A stretch of DNA of 64,000 bases from Candidatus Mediterraneibacter excrementavium (lineage in GTDB: Bacteria > Bacillota > Clostridia > Lachnospirales > Lachnospiraceae), in contig DWVL01000008.1 in assembly GCA_019120275.1 (NCBI GenBank), forward strand, positions 1 to 64,000, given 5' to 3'. Of this stretch, positions 15,942-25,500 are shown piece by piece (within the stretch, counting starts at the first letter, position 1; each line of letters begins with the position of its first letter). The translations under genes and the position numbers were made by a program. The notes beneath the pieces were generated by a model that worked only from the letters and a program-made list of their open reading frames with translations, did not search any database and was not told the DNA's origin.

Positions 15942-15963
15942 GGCATATGCAGGAGGCAGCAGG

Positions 15964-16734
15964 ATGCTTGCAATAGAAAGACGTAACGAAATTCTTGAGA
16001 AGCTGCAGACAGACAGAAGAGTTGTTGTGAGTGAGCTTAGCCAGCTGTATGATGTATCTGAGGAAACGATCAGGAGAGATCTGGAAAAGCTGGTGAATGA
16101 TGGTTATGCCATCAAGAGTTATGGCGGAGCGGTCATCAATGAAAATGTAAATATCGAACTGCCGTTTAATATACGAAAAAACCGCAATATCCTGGGGAAG
16201 CAGCACATCGCGGAATTAGTTGCGGAACTGATCCATGATGGAGAGAGCATCATGCTTGATGCCAGTACAACAGCTGTATACATTGCAAAAAATCTTCAGG
16301 AAAAGGGGCGGAAGAACCTGACGATCATCACGAATTCCATAGAGATCATCATAGAATTATTTGACGTACAGGACTGGACGGTCCTTTCGACCGGCGGTGT
16401 TTCCAGAGAAGGTTCTTTTGCGCTCGTGGGTCCTCAGACCGACAAGATGCTTGCAAACTATCATGTGGATAAAGCGATCATCTCCTGCAAAGGTATGGAT
16501 GTAACAGCAGGCTTTACGGATTCGGACGATCTGCATGCGAATAATAAAAGGACAATGTTGAAAGCGGCAAAACAGAAAATACTCGCGATCGACAACAGTA
16601 AATTTGACAAGATTGCATTTACAGAGATTGGAACTCTGGATGATATTACAACAGTAATAACCGATGAGAAGCCGGCAGATAAATGGCTTCAGGTATTTAA
16701 AAATTCAGGGGTAGAATGCATTTATCCTGAATAA
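15964..16734 (+). CDS. DeoR/GlpR-family transcriptional regulator
   Basis: The 256-residue protein has an N-terminal winged helix-turn-helix (residues 1-57: VVVSELSQLYDVSEETIRRDLEKLVNDGYAIKSYGG is its core, described by position here) and a C-terminal DeoR sensor domain related to ribose-5-phosphate isomerase, including GGVSREGSFALVGPQ and a conserved AAKQKILAIDNSKF segment. DeoR regulators usually respond to phosphorylated sugars, so a sugar phosphate such as fuculose- or rhamnulose-1-phosphate, or DHAP, is a reasonable effector. It is embedded near the end of the BMC operon and probably controls it. GGAGG lies 8 nt before the ATG. No clear operator was found. Confidence 0.88.
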   Translation: MLAIERRNEILEKLQTDRRVVVSELSQLYDVSEETIRRDLEKLVNDGYAIKSYGGAVINENVNIELPFNIRKNRNILGKQHIAELVAELIHDGESIMLDASTTAVYIAKNLQEKGRKNLTIITNSIEIIIELFDVQDWTVLSTGGVSREGSFALVGPQTDKMLANYHVDKAIISCKGMDVTAGFTDSDDLHANNKRTMLKAAKQKILAIDNSKFDKIAFTEIGTLDDITTVITDEKPADKWLQVFKNSGVECIYPE

Positions 16735-16747
16735 AGAGAGGACAGCT

Positions 16748-17893
16748 ATGAAAAGCTTTGATATTAAAACACGGATATATTTCGGTGATCAGGCGCTTGA
16801 CCGTCTGGCAGAGATCCCTTATCAGAAGGTTCTCGTTATAACAGATCCTTTTATCGCTCAGGGAGATTTGATCGATCTGGTTACAGAGCCTCTCAAAAAA
16901 GGAAATAAACAGTTTGAGATTTTTAAGGATGTTGTTCCGGATCCTCCGATCGAGAAGATCAGCGAAGGTGTTAAGAAAATGCTGGAATACAGACCGGATG
17001 CTATCGTTGCGGTAGGTGGCGGTTCTGCGATCGATTCATCCAAATCAATCCGTGAATTCGCACTGCGCGTAGACCGTTATGCGGAAGTCGGACTGATCGC
17101 GATACCGACGACCAGCGGAACCGGTTCGGAAGTTACTTCATTCGCGGTTGTTACGGATCCGGTGGAGAAAGTGAAATATCCGTTAGTATCATATTCCATG
17201 ATGCCGGATGAGGCGATCCTGGATGCCGAATTAGTAAAAAGTGTTCCTCCTGCTATTACAGCAGATACAGGAATGGATGTGTTCACACATGCACTGGAGG
17301 CCTGTGTCAGCATCAACAGAAGTGATTTCTCCAATGCGCTTGCAGAAAAAGCAATCGAGATATGCGGTGTATTCCTTCTGAGGGCATATCTGGATGGAAA
17401 TGATACACATGCGCGTCAGAAGATGCACTCCGCGTCCTGTCTTGCAGGACTCGCTTTTAATACCGCATCGCTCGGATTGAATCACGGGATGGCACATCAG
17501 CTCGGAGCGACATTCCATATTCCGCACGGCCGTGCCAATGCGATGCTTCTTCCGCATATCATTGAGTTTAACAGTGATATCAACAAACACAGCAAGAGCC
17601 GGGAAACATATCTTCCGGCCGTGAAGCGGTACGCAACGGTGGCTCAGATACTGGGCCTGAGCAGCTACAATAAGATCATGACAGTGAGATCTCTTGTGAA
17701 CTGGGTTCAGTTCATGCTCAAAGAGATGGATATTCCGCTTTCTATTTCTCAGATCGGGAAAATTTCAGAAGAGGAATATTTTAGTGCGATCGACAGAATG
17801 GCGGATGCCGCGCTTGCGGACGCATGTACGGCGACAAATCCGAGAGTTCCGACGAAAAACGATGTGATAAGGATCTACAAAGCTCTCTGGTAG
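16748..17893 (+). CDS. pduQ: Iron-containing alcohol dehydrogenase (PduQ-type)
   Basis: The 381-residue protein is a group III alcohol dehydrogenase. NAD-binding GGGSAIDSSK (about residues 92-101) and the metal-ligand region are present: DTGMDVFTHALEACVS, GLNHGMAHQLG and HIPHGRANAMLLPH. PduQ reduces the aldehyde and regenerates NAD for the aldehyde dehydrogenase inside the shell. Here lactaldehyde to 1,2-propanediol, or propanal to propanol, is likely. Unlike the other cargo it shows no encapsulation helix, as is also true of known PduQ, which may enter by binding another protein. It lies 13 nt after the DeoR gene. Confidence 0.92.
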   Translation: MKSFDIKTRIYFGDQALDRLAEIPYQKVLVITDPFIAQGDLIDLVTEPLKKGNKQFEIFKDVVPDPPIEKISEGVKKMLEYRPDAIVAVGGGSAIDSSKSIREFALRVDRYAEVGLIAIPTTSGTGSEVTSFAVVTDPVEKVKYPLVSYSMMPDEAILDAELVKSVPPAITADTGMDVFTHALEACVSINRSDFSNALAEKAIEICGVFLLRAYLDGNDTHARQKMHSASCLAGLAFNTASLGLNHGMAHQLGATFHIPHGRANAMLLPHIIEFNSDINKHSKSRETYLPAVKRYATVAQILGLSSYNKIMTVRSLVNWVQFMLKEMDIPLSISQIGKISEEEYFSAIDRMADAALADACTATNPRVPTKNDVIRIYKALW

Positions 17894-17943
17894 GAACCGG
17901 AGTCTGTGAAATGAAAGAACTGCAGAATTAAAATATGTGAAAT

Positions 17944-17980
17944 TACGGTCGGGGGATCACGATTTGATTTCCCGGCCGTA
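17944..17980 (+). terminator. Stem-loop at the end of the BMC operon
   Basis: Arms 17944-17958 and 17966-17980 (TACGGTCGGGGGATC against GATTTCCCGGCCGTA) pair over 15 bp as RNA with three G-U pairs, with a 7-nt loop. Only short T stretches follow, so termination may be imperfect. Confidence 0.6.
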
Positions 17981-18032
17981 TGTTATAGTCAGGCTCGTGT
18001 CTGCGACAATAAACAACAGGGTGGAGTGTACA

Positions 18033-18692
18033 GTGAACAGAAAGAATTTTGAAAAGGTATTTCCTTTCTGGCCGGAACTGACCGGGAAACAGCAGGAAGA
18101 AATTATAAACAGTGCGACGGTAAATATATGTGAAAAGAAGACCCGGCTCCATTTCGGCGGCGGTGAGTGCGCCGGAGTGCAGATCATTGTGGCCGGCAGG
18201 ACGCGGGTATTCATCACATCGCCGGGAGGCGGGGATATTACGCTTTTCCGGCTGATCGAGGGTGATGTAAGCATCCTGAGTGCGGCGTGCATGCTGAACG
18301 GACTGGATATCGAGCTTGATATGGAAATGGAGACGGACACAGAACTTTATACGATACCGAAGCAGGTGTATAAGAAATTGTATGATGAGAGTCCGGCGGT
18401 GAAAGACTATACACTGGAGATGATCTCAGAGAAGTTTTCGGATATTATGTGGCTGTTTAATCAGTTTGTCTTTTCCAATGTTGCTTCACGGATCGCGGGA
18501 GCGCTGCTGGAGCACCGCGGACTGGACGGCAGCGATGAATTGAAGATTACGCATGAGGAGATTGCACGGGACGCGGGAACGGCAAGGGAGGTTGTGACAA
18601 GGATTCTTAAGCAGTTCCAGACGGATGGACTGGTGGGCCTCGGCAGAGGAAAAGTGACCGTGCTGGACGCGGCAGGACTCGGGCGGATCTGA
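18033..18692 (+). CDS. Crp/Fnr-family transcriptional regulator
   Basis: The 219-residue protein has an N-terminal cyclic-nucleotide-binding-like barrel (residues 10-125) and a C-terminal Crp-type winged helix (ITHEEIARDAGTAREVVTR near residues 168-187). The cNMP phosphate-binding motif is not evident, and there is no N-terminal Fnr cysteine cluster, so the effector is unknown. Many clostridial relatives regulate redox or stress genes; the thioredoxin gene follows 123 nt downstream on the same strand. The start is GTG at 18033, placed 6 nt after GGGTGGAG; the upstream frame lacks a ribosome site and includes the terminator hairpin. Confidence 0.85.
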   Translation: MNRKNFEKVFPFWPELTGKQQEEIINSATVNICEKKTRLHFGGGECAGVQIIVAGRTRVFITSPGGGDITLFRLIEGDVSILSAACMLNGLDIELDMEMETDTELYTIPKQVYKKLYDESPAVKDYTLEMISEKFSDIMWLFNQFVFSNVASRIAGALLEHRGLDGSDELKITHEEIARDAGTAREVVTRILKQFQTDGLVGLGRGKVTVLDAAGLGRI

Positions 18693-18750
18693 GAATATGG
18701 GCGAGCGGCGGACAAATATGTGATTTTGTCACGGAAAAACAGTCAGATTA

Positions 18751-18759
18751 TGGTATACT
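18751..18759 (+). promoter_or_regulatory. Extended -10 promoter before trxA
   Basis: TGGTATACT is a good extended -10 element, 57 bp before the trxA start codon. No good -35 is found at the normal distance, which fits an extended -10 promoter. Confidence 0.4.
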
Positions 18760-18815
18760 GAGACCACGAAATATAAAACAAGTCCATACAGACAGACCAT
18801 AAGGAGGATATTAAG

Positions 18816-19124
18816 ATGGCAGTTGTAAAATTAACGACAGAGACTTTTGATCAGGAAGTGCTTCAGGCAGGGCAGACGGTGCTGGTTGATTTTTATGCAG
18901 ACTGGTGCGGCCCGTGCAAGATGATGGCTCCGGTTGTTGAGGAGCTTGCAGGCGAAGAGCCGGGAGTGAAAGTGTGCAAGATCAATATTGATGAAGAGAT
19001 GGCGATCGCGCAGAGATACGGTGTTATGAGCATTCCTACATTTATTGCATTTAAAAACGGCGAAGTGGCCGGCAAACAGGTCGGCGCGATGCCGAAGAGC
19101 AAACTGCAGGAGCTTGTAAGATAA
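18816..19124 (+). CDS. trxA: Thioredoxin
   Basis: This 102-residue protein is a complete thioredoxin with the active site WCGPCK (Cys31 and Cys34) and the conserved cis-proline region SIPTF. It reduces protein disulfides in the cytoplasm using thioredoxin reductase, which is not in this window. AAGGAGG precedes the ATG by 8 nt. It appears to have its own promoter, though the upstream Crp/Fnr gene may co-transcribe it. Confidence 0.96.
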   Translation: MAVVKLTTETFDQEVLQAGQTVLVDFYADWCGPCKMMAPVVEELAGEEPGVKVCKINIDEEMAIAQRYGVMSIPTFIAFKNGEVAGKQVGAMPKSKLQELVR

Positions 19125-19161
19125 AACACAGAACAGGCAGAGTATAAATCAGACGCAGGAA

Positions 19162-19192
19162 CCGGAGAACCTGATCCGTACAGGGGCTCCGG
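19162..19192 (+). terminator. Imperfect stem-loop after trxA
   Basis: CCGGAG and CCTG in the left arm pair with CAGG and CTCCGG in the right arm, with a 2-nt mismatch between the two stem segments. Followed by TCTATAATTG, not a clean U-run. Possible trxA terminator. Confidence 0.45.
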
Positions 19193-19236
19193 TCTATAAT
19201 TGATTCTGGTAAAAGTGAACGGGCAGGAGGTCCCCC

Positions 19237-22200
19237 ATGTCTTTACAGTTTATTTTCGGCAATTCGGGCAGCGGCAAATCTCACCGGCTGTACCGGAATA
19301 TTACAGAGCAGTCAGTCCGCCATCCGGAGAGGAATTATATTGTTCTCGTTCCGGAGCAGTTTACGATGCAGACGCAGAAGGATCTGTGCCTGATGCATCC
19401 GCGCGGCGGGATCATGAATATTGACGTCTTAAGTTTCGGGCGTCTGGCTCACCGGGTTTTTGAGGAACTGGGGCAGGAGAACCGGACTGTCCTGGACGAT
19501 GAGGGCAAGAATCTCATCCTCCGGAAGATCGCCGGAAACTATGAGGATCAGCTTACCGTACTGAGGGGAAATCTTAAGAAACAGGGTTATATCAGTGAAG
19601 TGAAGTCGGTGATCTCGGAGTTTACACAGTACGGGATTGGATTTGATGAACTGGACGACTTTATGGGCGGGATCAGTCCGGACAGTTATCTGTATTATAA
19701 GCTGCAGGATATCCGGACGGTTTATGAGGGCTTTGAAGATTATCTGAGTGAGAAATATATTACAAAGGAAGAGATGCTGGATGTGCTCAGTGACGTAGTC
19801 TCCCGGTCGGAGATCCTGAAGGACAGTGTGGTCGCCATGGACGGGTTTACCGGCTTCACGCCGGTTCAGGTCCGTCTGCTGGGGGAACTGCTGAGGACAT
19901 GCAGCCGGGTGCTGATCACGGTGACCATGGATGAGCGGGAAGATCCCTTTGTGTACAGCCATCCTTATCAGCTCTTTGCGCTGAGCAAACAGATGGTGAC
20001 GTTTCTTGTGAAAACGGCCCGTGAGACCGGAACGGAGATTGAAGATCCGGTCTGCCTGTACGGGAAGCCGCCGAAACGGTTTGAGCATAATGCAGAGCTG
20101 GCATTTCTGGAATCTGAGCTGTTCCGGTATTCGGGCGCACAGTACCACGGGGAGGGAGCGGTGTCTCTCCATGAGGCCCGGAACCCCCGGCAGGAAGCGC
20201 AGTTTGCGGCAGAAGAGATCCGCCGTCTGGTGCGGGAAGAAGGATACCGCTACCGGGATATCGCAGTGATCACTGCGGACATGAATGTATATGCGGATGC
20301 GCTGGAAAAGGCATGCAGGCTCTATGATATTCCGGTGTTCATGGATCACAAAAAGAGCATCCTGCTCAATGCATTTGTTGAGTATATCCGGAGCCTTCTG
20401 GCAATGGCAGAACAGAATTTCTCTTATGACAGTGTATTTCGTTTCCTGCGGACCGGTCTGTCCGGCTTCACGGATGAGGAGGTGGACCGGATGGAGAACT
20501 ACTGTCTGGCGCTGGGGATCAAAGGCTATAAGAAATGGCAGCAGGCCTGGGTCAGACGGACGGCAGGAGCGGGAGAGGAAGAACTGCAGGAACTTAATCA
20601 TCTCCGCGTGCGGTTTGTGGAGAAGATACAGGATCTTATCTATGTGTTGAAGCAGAGGCGTAAAACTGTGCGCGATGTAACGCTGGCGGTGTATGAGTTT
20701 ATCGCGGCTGAACATATGCAGGAGCGGCTTGCCGGAATGGAGGCCATGTTCCAGGAACAGGGCGAGCTGGCGCTGGCAAAGGAATATGCACAGATCTACC
20801 GGATCGTGCTGGATCTGTTTGATAAATTCGTGGAGCTTCTGGGAGAAGAATTTATTTCACTGAAAGAGTACTGTGATCTGCTGGACGCTGGCCTTGAGGA
20901 GGCAAAAGTGGGTGTGATCCCGCCGAGCCTTGACCAGATCGTGATCGGGGATGTGGAGCGGACCAGGATCAGGAATGTCCGGGCGCTTTTCTTCCTGGGC
21001 GCGAATGATACGCTGCTTCCCGGAAGCGCGGGGGCCGGCGGCTTTCTGTCCATGCGGGACAGGGAGAAGTTCCGGGAGAAAGAGATGCCTCTGTCGCCGG
21101 GACCGAAGGAGCAGATGTATATCCAGAAGTTCTATCTCTATATGAACCTGACGAAACCGTCGGAGTACCTGTATCTGTCATGGTCGAAAGTATCTGCGGA
21201 CGGCAAAAGCATCCGGCCTGCCTATCTGGTAAATGACATCCGCAGGCTTTTCCCGGATCTGCAGATCATTGATGAAGAGAAGAGGAAGATATCCGGGCGT
21301 GAATTTTCGGGGAAAACGGGGATCCTGGCCGTGGCGGAAGGGGTGAGAGACCGCCGCCAGGGACTGGATCAGGAGTGGAAAGAATTGTATTCCCGGTTCT
21401 GCCGGGATGCATCTGCAAAGGAAGCTATGGAGCAGATCCTTCAGGCGGGATTCCTGAAGCGGGTGTATCCGGATCTCGAACCGGGACAGGCGGAGGCGCT
21501 GTATCCGGATCCGGACCGCATCAGTGTGACGCGGATGGAGAAGTTTACATCCTGTGCCTATGCTCATTTCCTGAGTTACGGACTCCGTCTGTCAGACCGG
21601 GAGGAGTACAGTTTTGAAGCGGTGGATCTGGGAAATATCGCCCACCAGTCCCTGGAACGTTTCTCCAGGAAGGCGGACCGGGAGAAGCTCCGTTGGGAAG
21701 AAATCCCGGATGACGTGAGGGATGAAATGATCGATGCGTGCGTGGAAGAAAGCGTGCTTGATTATGGCAACACGGTCCTTTTCAGCACGGCCCGCAATGA
21801 ATATATGATCCGCCGGATCCGGCATCTGATCCGGCGTTCGGTGTGGGCGCTTACGAAACAGCTGGAGAAGGGTGATTTCGTGCCGGGCGGGTATGAGCTG
21901 AAGTTCGGGAGCGGCAAGATCGACCGCATCGATATCTGCGAAGATGAGGCGGATAACTGTGTGTATGTGAAAGTAACGGACTATAAGACCGGGATGAAAA
22001 GTTTTGATATTACCGCATTGTATCACGGCCTGCAGATGCAGCTGCCGGTGTATATGAATGCGGCTCTTGAGGCAGAGAAGGAGCGGTTTCCGGATAAGGA
22101 GATCGTGCCGGCAGGCATCTTCTATTACCGGATCCAGGATCCGGTGGTTGACCGGGCCGACAGTGATCAGGATGTGGAGAACCGGATCCTGAAAGAACTG

Positions 22201-22599
22201 CGGCTGGATGGTCTGATCAATGATGAGAAAGCATCGCTGGAGCATTTGGAGCGGGGGCTTGCAGGCGCATCCCTGCTGATCCCGGCAGGGCGCAATCAGG
22301 ACGGATCACTCAGCAAAAATTCACATGCACTCCCGGCGGAAGTGTTCCGGACGGTGCTGGACTATGCCGGTAAAAAAGAAAAACAGATCCGTGCAGATAT
22401 CTGCGCGGGGAAAACAGAGGCCGCACCCTATCAGATGAAGGATGTGACCGGATGTGACTACTGCGCCTACCGGGATATCTGCGGCTTTGATCTGCGTATC
22501 AGCGGCTGCAGATACCGGAAACTGGAAAAATATTCAATGGATGATGCAGTGGCGAAGATGTGGGCGGAGATGAAGAAAAGCGGAGGTGCGGATGAGTGA
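19237..22599 (+). CDS. addB: AddB subunit of the ATP-dependent helicase-nuclease
   Basis: The 1120-residue protein has the AddB Walker A GNSGSGKS (residues 8-15). It also has the C-terminal RecB-like nuclease domain with GKIDRID (about 892) and VTDYKTG (about 915). The four cysteines of the 4Fe-4S staple are present: Cys773, then Cys1073, Cys1076 and Cys1082 near the C-terminus. With AddA it resects double-strand breaks and responds to Chi-like sites. AGGAGGT lies 9 nt before the ATG, and the stop overlaps the addA start by 4 nt. Confidence 0.96.
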   Translation: MSLQFIFGNSGSGKSHRLYRNITEQSVRHPERNYIVLVPEQFTMQTQKDLCLMHPRGGIMNIDVLSFGRLAHRVFEELGQENRTVLDDEGKNLILRKIAGNYEDQLTVLRGNLKKQGYISEVKSVISEFTQYGIGFDELDDFMGGISPDSYLYYKLQDIRTVYEGFEDYLSEKYITKEEMLDVLSDVVSRSEILKDSVVAMDGFTGFTPVQVRLLGELLRTCSRVLITVTMDEREDPFVYSHPYQLFALSKQMVTFLVKTARETGTEIEDPVCLYGKPPKRFEHNAELAFLESELFRYSGAQYHGEGAVSLHEARNPRQEAQFAAEEIRRLVREEGYRYRDIAVITADMNVYADALEKACRLYDIPVFMDHKKSILLNAFVEYIRSLLAMAEQNFSYDSVFRFLRTGLSGFTDEEVDRMENYCLALGIKGYKKWQQAWVRRTAGAGEEELQELNHLRVRFVEKIQDLIYVLKQRRKTVRDVTLAVYEFIAAEHMQERLAGMEAMFQEQGELALAKEYAQIYRIVLDLFDKFVELLGEEFISLKEYCDLLDAGLEEAKVGVIPPSLDQIVIGDVERTRIRNVRALFFLGANDTLLPGSAGAGGFLSMRDREKFREKEMPLSPGPKEQMYIQKFYLYMNLTKPSEYLYLSWSKVSADGKSIRPAYLVNDIRRLFPDLQIIDEEKRKISGREFSGKTGILAVAEGVRDRRQGLDQEWKELYSRFCRDASAKEAMEQILQAGFLKRVYPDLEPGQAEALYPDPDRISVTRMEKFTSCAYAHFLSYGLRLSDREEYSFEAVDLGNIAHQSLERFSRKADREKLRWEEIPDDVRDEMIDACVEESVLDYGNTVLFSTARNEYMIRRIRHLIRRSVWALTKQLEKGDFVPGGYELKFGSGKIDRIDICEDEADNCVYVKVTDYKTGMKSFDITALYHGLQMQLPVYMNAALEAEKERFPDKEIVPAGIFYYRIQDPVVDRADSDQDVENRILKELRLDGLINDEKASLEHLERGLAGASLLIPAGRNQDGSLSKNSHALPAEVFRTVLDYAGKKEKQIRADICAGKTEAAPYQMKDVTGCDYCAYRDICGFDLRISGCRYRKLEKYSMDDAVAKMWAEMKKSGGADE

Positions 22600-25500
22600 G
22601 TGTGAAATGGACAAGTGAACAGCAGAAAGTCATTGATCTGCGGAACCGCAATATCCTTGTATCCGCTGCTGCCGGTTCCGGGAAGACAGCGGTACTGGTG
22701 GAGCGGATCATCAGCCGCCTGACGCAGGATGATCCGCCGCTGGACGTGGATCATCTGCTGATCGTGACTTATACGGAGGCTGCAGCAGCAGAGATGAAGG
22801 AGCGGATCGGGGCGGCGGTCGAGAAGCTGCTTGAAGCGCATCCGGGCGACGCCCATCTGGAACGCCAGGCGACCCTAATCTACAGCGCGCAGATTACGAC
22901 GATCCACAGCTTCTGCCTGTCGGTCATCCGGGATCATTTCCATGTGATCGGGATCGATCCGGGATTCCGGATCGCGGAAGAAGGGGAACTGAAGCTTCTC
23001 AAACAGGATGTGATGGATGAACTGCTGGAGGCATGCTATGCGTCCGGGGAGGAGGGTTTCCTGGAGTTCACCGAGCGGTTTGGGACAGGCCGGAACGACC
23101 GGAAGATCGAGGGGATCATCCTGAAAATGTATGAATATTCCCGAAGCTATCCCCGGCCGGACCGGTGGCTGGACCGGTGCGGGACGGCAGGAGATCCGGC
23201 AATCCTTGCCAGGGCCGCAGGGGAACGGATCCGGAGAAGAACTGCGGATATCCGGCGGGTGCTGGAGCGGGGACTCAAGGTGTGTGAAACGCCGGATGGC
23301 CCCTACATGTACGGGGATATGCTGGAGTCGGACTTGAAGGAACTGAAGAAACTGGAGCAGGCCGGGGATTTTGACAGCATGTATGAGGCGGCTGCCGGCT
23401 TTACGTGGAAACGGCTGTCTTCAAAGAAAGATGAGACCGTCTCTCCGGAAAAAAAAGAAAAGGTGAAGAAACTGCGCGCGCAGGCAAAGGCGCTGCTGGA
23501 TGACCTGAAGGCGGATTATTTCTATGTTCCCCGTCCGGTGTGGGAGAAGGATATGGAGGATGCGGCCCCGTCTCTGGTTGTGCTGGCCGGACTCGTGAAG
23601 AAGTTTGCGGTGCTGCTGGATGAGAAGAAACGGGCCCGGAACCTGATCGATTTCAGTGATATGGAGCAGTTCGCCCTGGTTATCCTCACAGAGGAAAAGG
23701 ACGGACAGCTGGTGCCGTCGGCGGCAGCGCAGGAATATCAGGACCAATTTGACGAGGTAATGATCGATGAGTATCAGGACAGCAACCTGGTGCAGGAGAC
23801 GATCCTGAACAGCGTTTCGCGGGTGAGCCGCGGGCAGAATAATGTGTTCATGGTCGGCGATGTGAAGCAGAGCATTTACAGTTTCCGCATGTCCCGGCCG
23901 GAACTTTTTATGGAGAAATACCATACATACAGTCTGGAGGACAGCGGGCGGCAGCGGATCGACCTCCACCGGAATTTCCGCAGCCGCGCCGAAGTGCTGG
24001 ACAGCGTAAATTATATTTTCCGGCAGCTTATGCACCGGGAACTTGGCGGGATCGAGTATGACGATCATGCGGCCCTTTATCCGGGCGCACAATTCCCGCC
24101 GATTCCGGAACAAGGGGAGGACCCTTACCGGAGCGAGCTTCTTCTGCTCGATAAAAAGAATACCGGGGAGGATGATGCTGCGCAGGCGGAAGCCAGGATG
24201 ATCGCCCGCCGCATCCACGAACTGATCCAAAACGGTTCGGTGTATGATAAGGAGACAGAAACCCTCCGGAGAATCCGGTACAGCGATATCGTGATCCTGA
24301 CGCGGAGCATCCGGGGATGGGCGGAGACTTGTTCTGCTGTACTCGGGGAAGAAGGTATTCCGGCGTATTCGGTAAGCCGGGAGGGATATTTTGAGACATA
24401 TGAAGTGAGTGTGCTGCTGGATTACCTGAGGATCCTGGACAATGCAAGACAGGATCTGCCGCTGGCGGCTGTCCTGACATCACCTTTTTGCGGCCTGGAT
24501 GCGCGGGAGCTTGCAGCAGTCCGGATCGCGTATCCCAACGTGCCTTTTTACCAGGCGGTGCAGATGTATGCGGAAGCATACGATGCGAAGCGGGGATCCG
24601 GACAGCGTGCGGCGGAGAAGCTGCAGAAATTTTATGCCCGGGCAGCATATTTCCGGAAGAAGGTGCCTTACACGCCGATCCATGAACTGCTGGAGGAGGT
24701 CATGGAAAAGACCGGATACCGGCTGTACATCACGGCCATGCCGGGCGGTGCACAGCGGGCGGCAAATCTCGACATGCTGACGGAGCGTGCGGCAGCGTTC
24801 GAGGGCACCAGCTATAAAGGACTGTTTAATTTCATCCGGTATATCGAACAGCTGAAGAAATATGACGTGGATTACGGCGAGGCCGGGATCATGGATGAAC
24901 AGGAGAATACGGTCCGCATTATGAGCATACACAAAAGCAAAGGTCTGGAGTTCCCGGTCGTGTTTGTGGCCGGGCTTGGGAAAAATTTTAACACCCAGGA
25001 CCTGAAGGGCAGCGTGCTGCTGCATTCCGAGTGGGGCGCCGGACTGGATCTGATCGATCTTAAGCGCCGGACGAAGACGCCCACATTCCTGAAAAAAATG
25101 ATCCGCGAGCGCACGGTCCTTGAGAATCTTGCCGAGGAAATGCGCGTTCTCTATGTGGCGTTGACCCGTGCAAAAGAAAAGATGATCATGGCGGGCACCG
25201 CTGAATTTACGGAAGACGGGGCGCTTAAGATGGAGAACAGCATCCTCCGCCCGGAAGGGGCGAAAAAATATCTGGACTGGATCCTGCCCTGTATCATATC
25301 AGAAGACACGGGAGAGGTGAAAGCGGATGCACCGGTTGACGTCCGGGTATTTGATGCGGGAGACCTCCGTCCGGCACAGACGGAGGTCCAGGCGGAGGAA
25401 CTGGCGGAAGATGTATTCCGCCACTGGGATTCCTCGAAGACAGAACTGCCGGAATTCAGAAAGCGGCTGGATGATCAGCTGGAGTACAGCTATCCTTATG

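Noticed and set aside
17937..18032. N-terminal extension of the Crp/Fnr regulator
   Set aside because: It covers the terminator hairpin and lacks a ribosome site; GTG at 18033 has GGGTGGAG upstream.
19429..20715. Long minus-strand open frame inside addB (428 codons)
   Set aside because: It is antisense to a well-conserved gene, rich in His/Gln/Leu as expected for a mirror frame, and has no recognisable domain.
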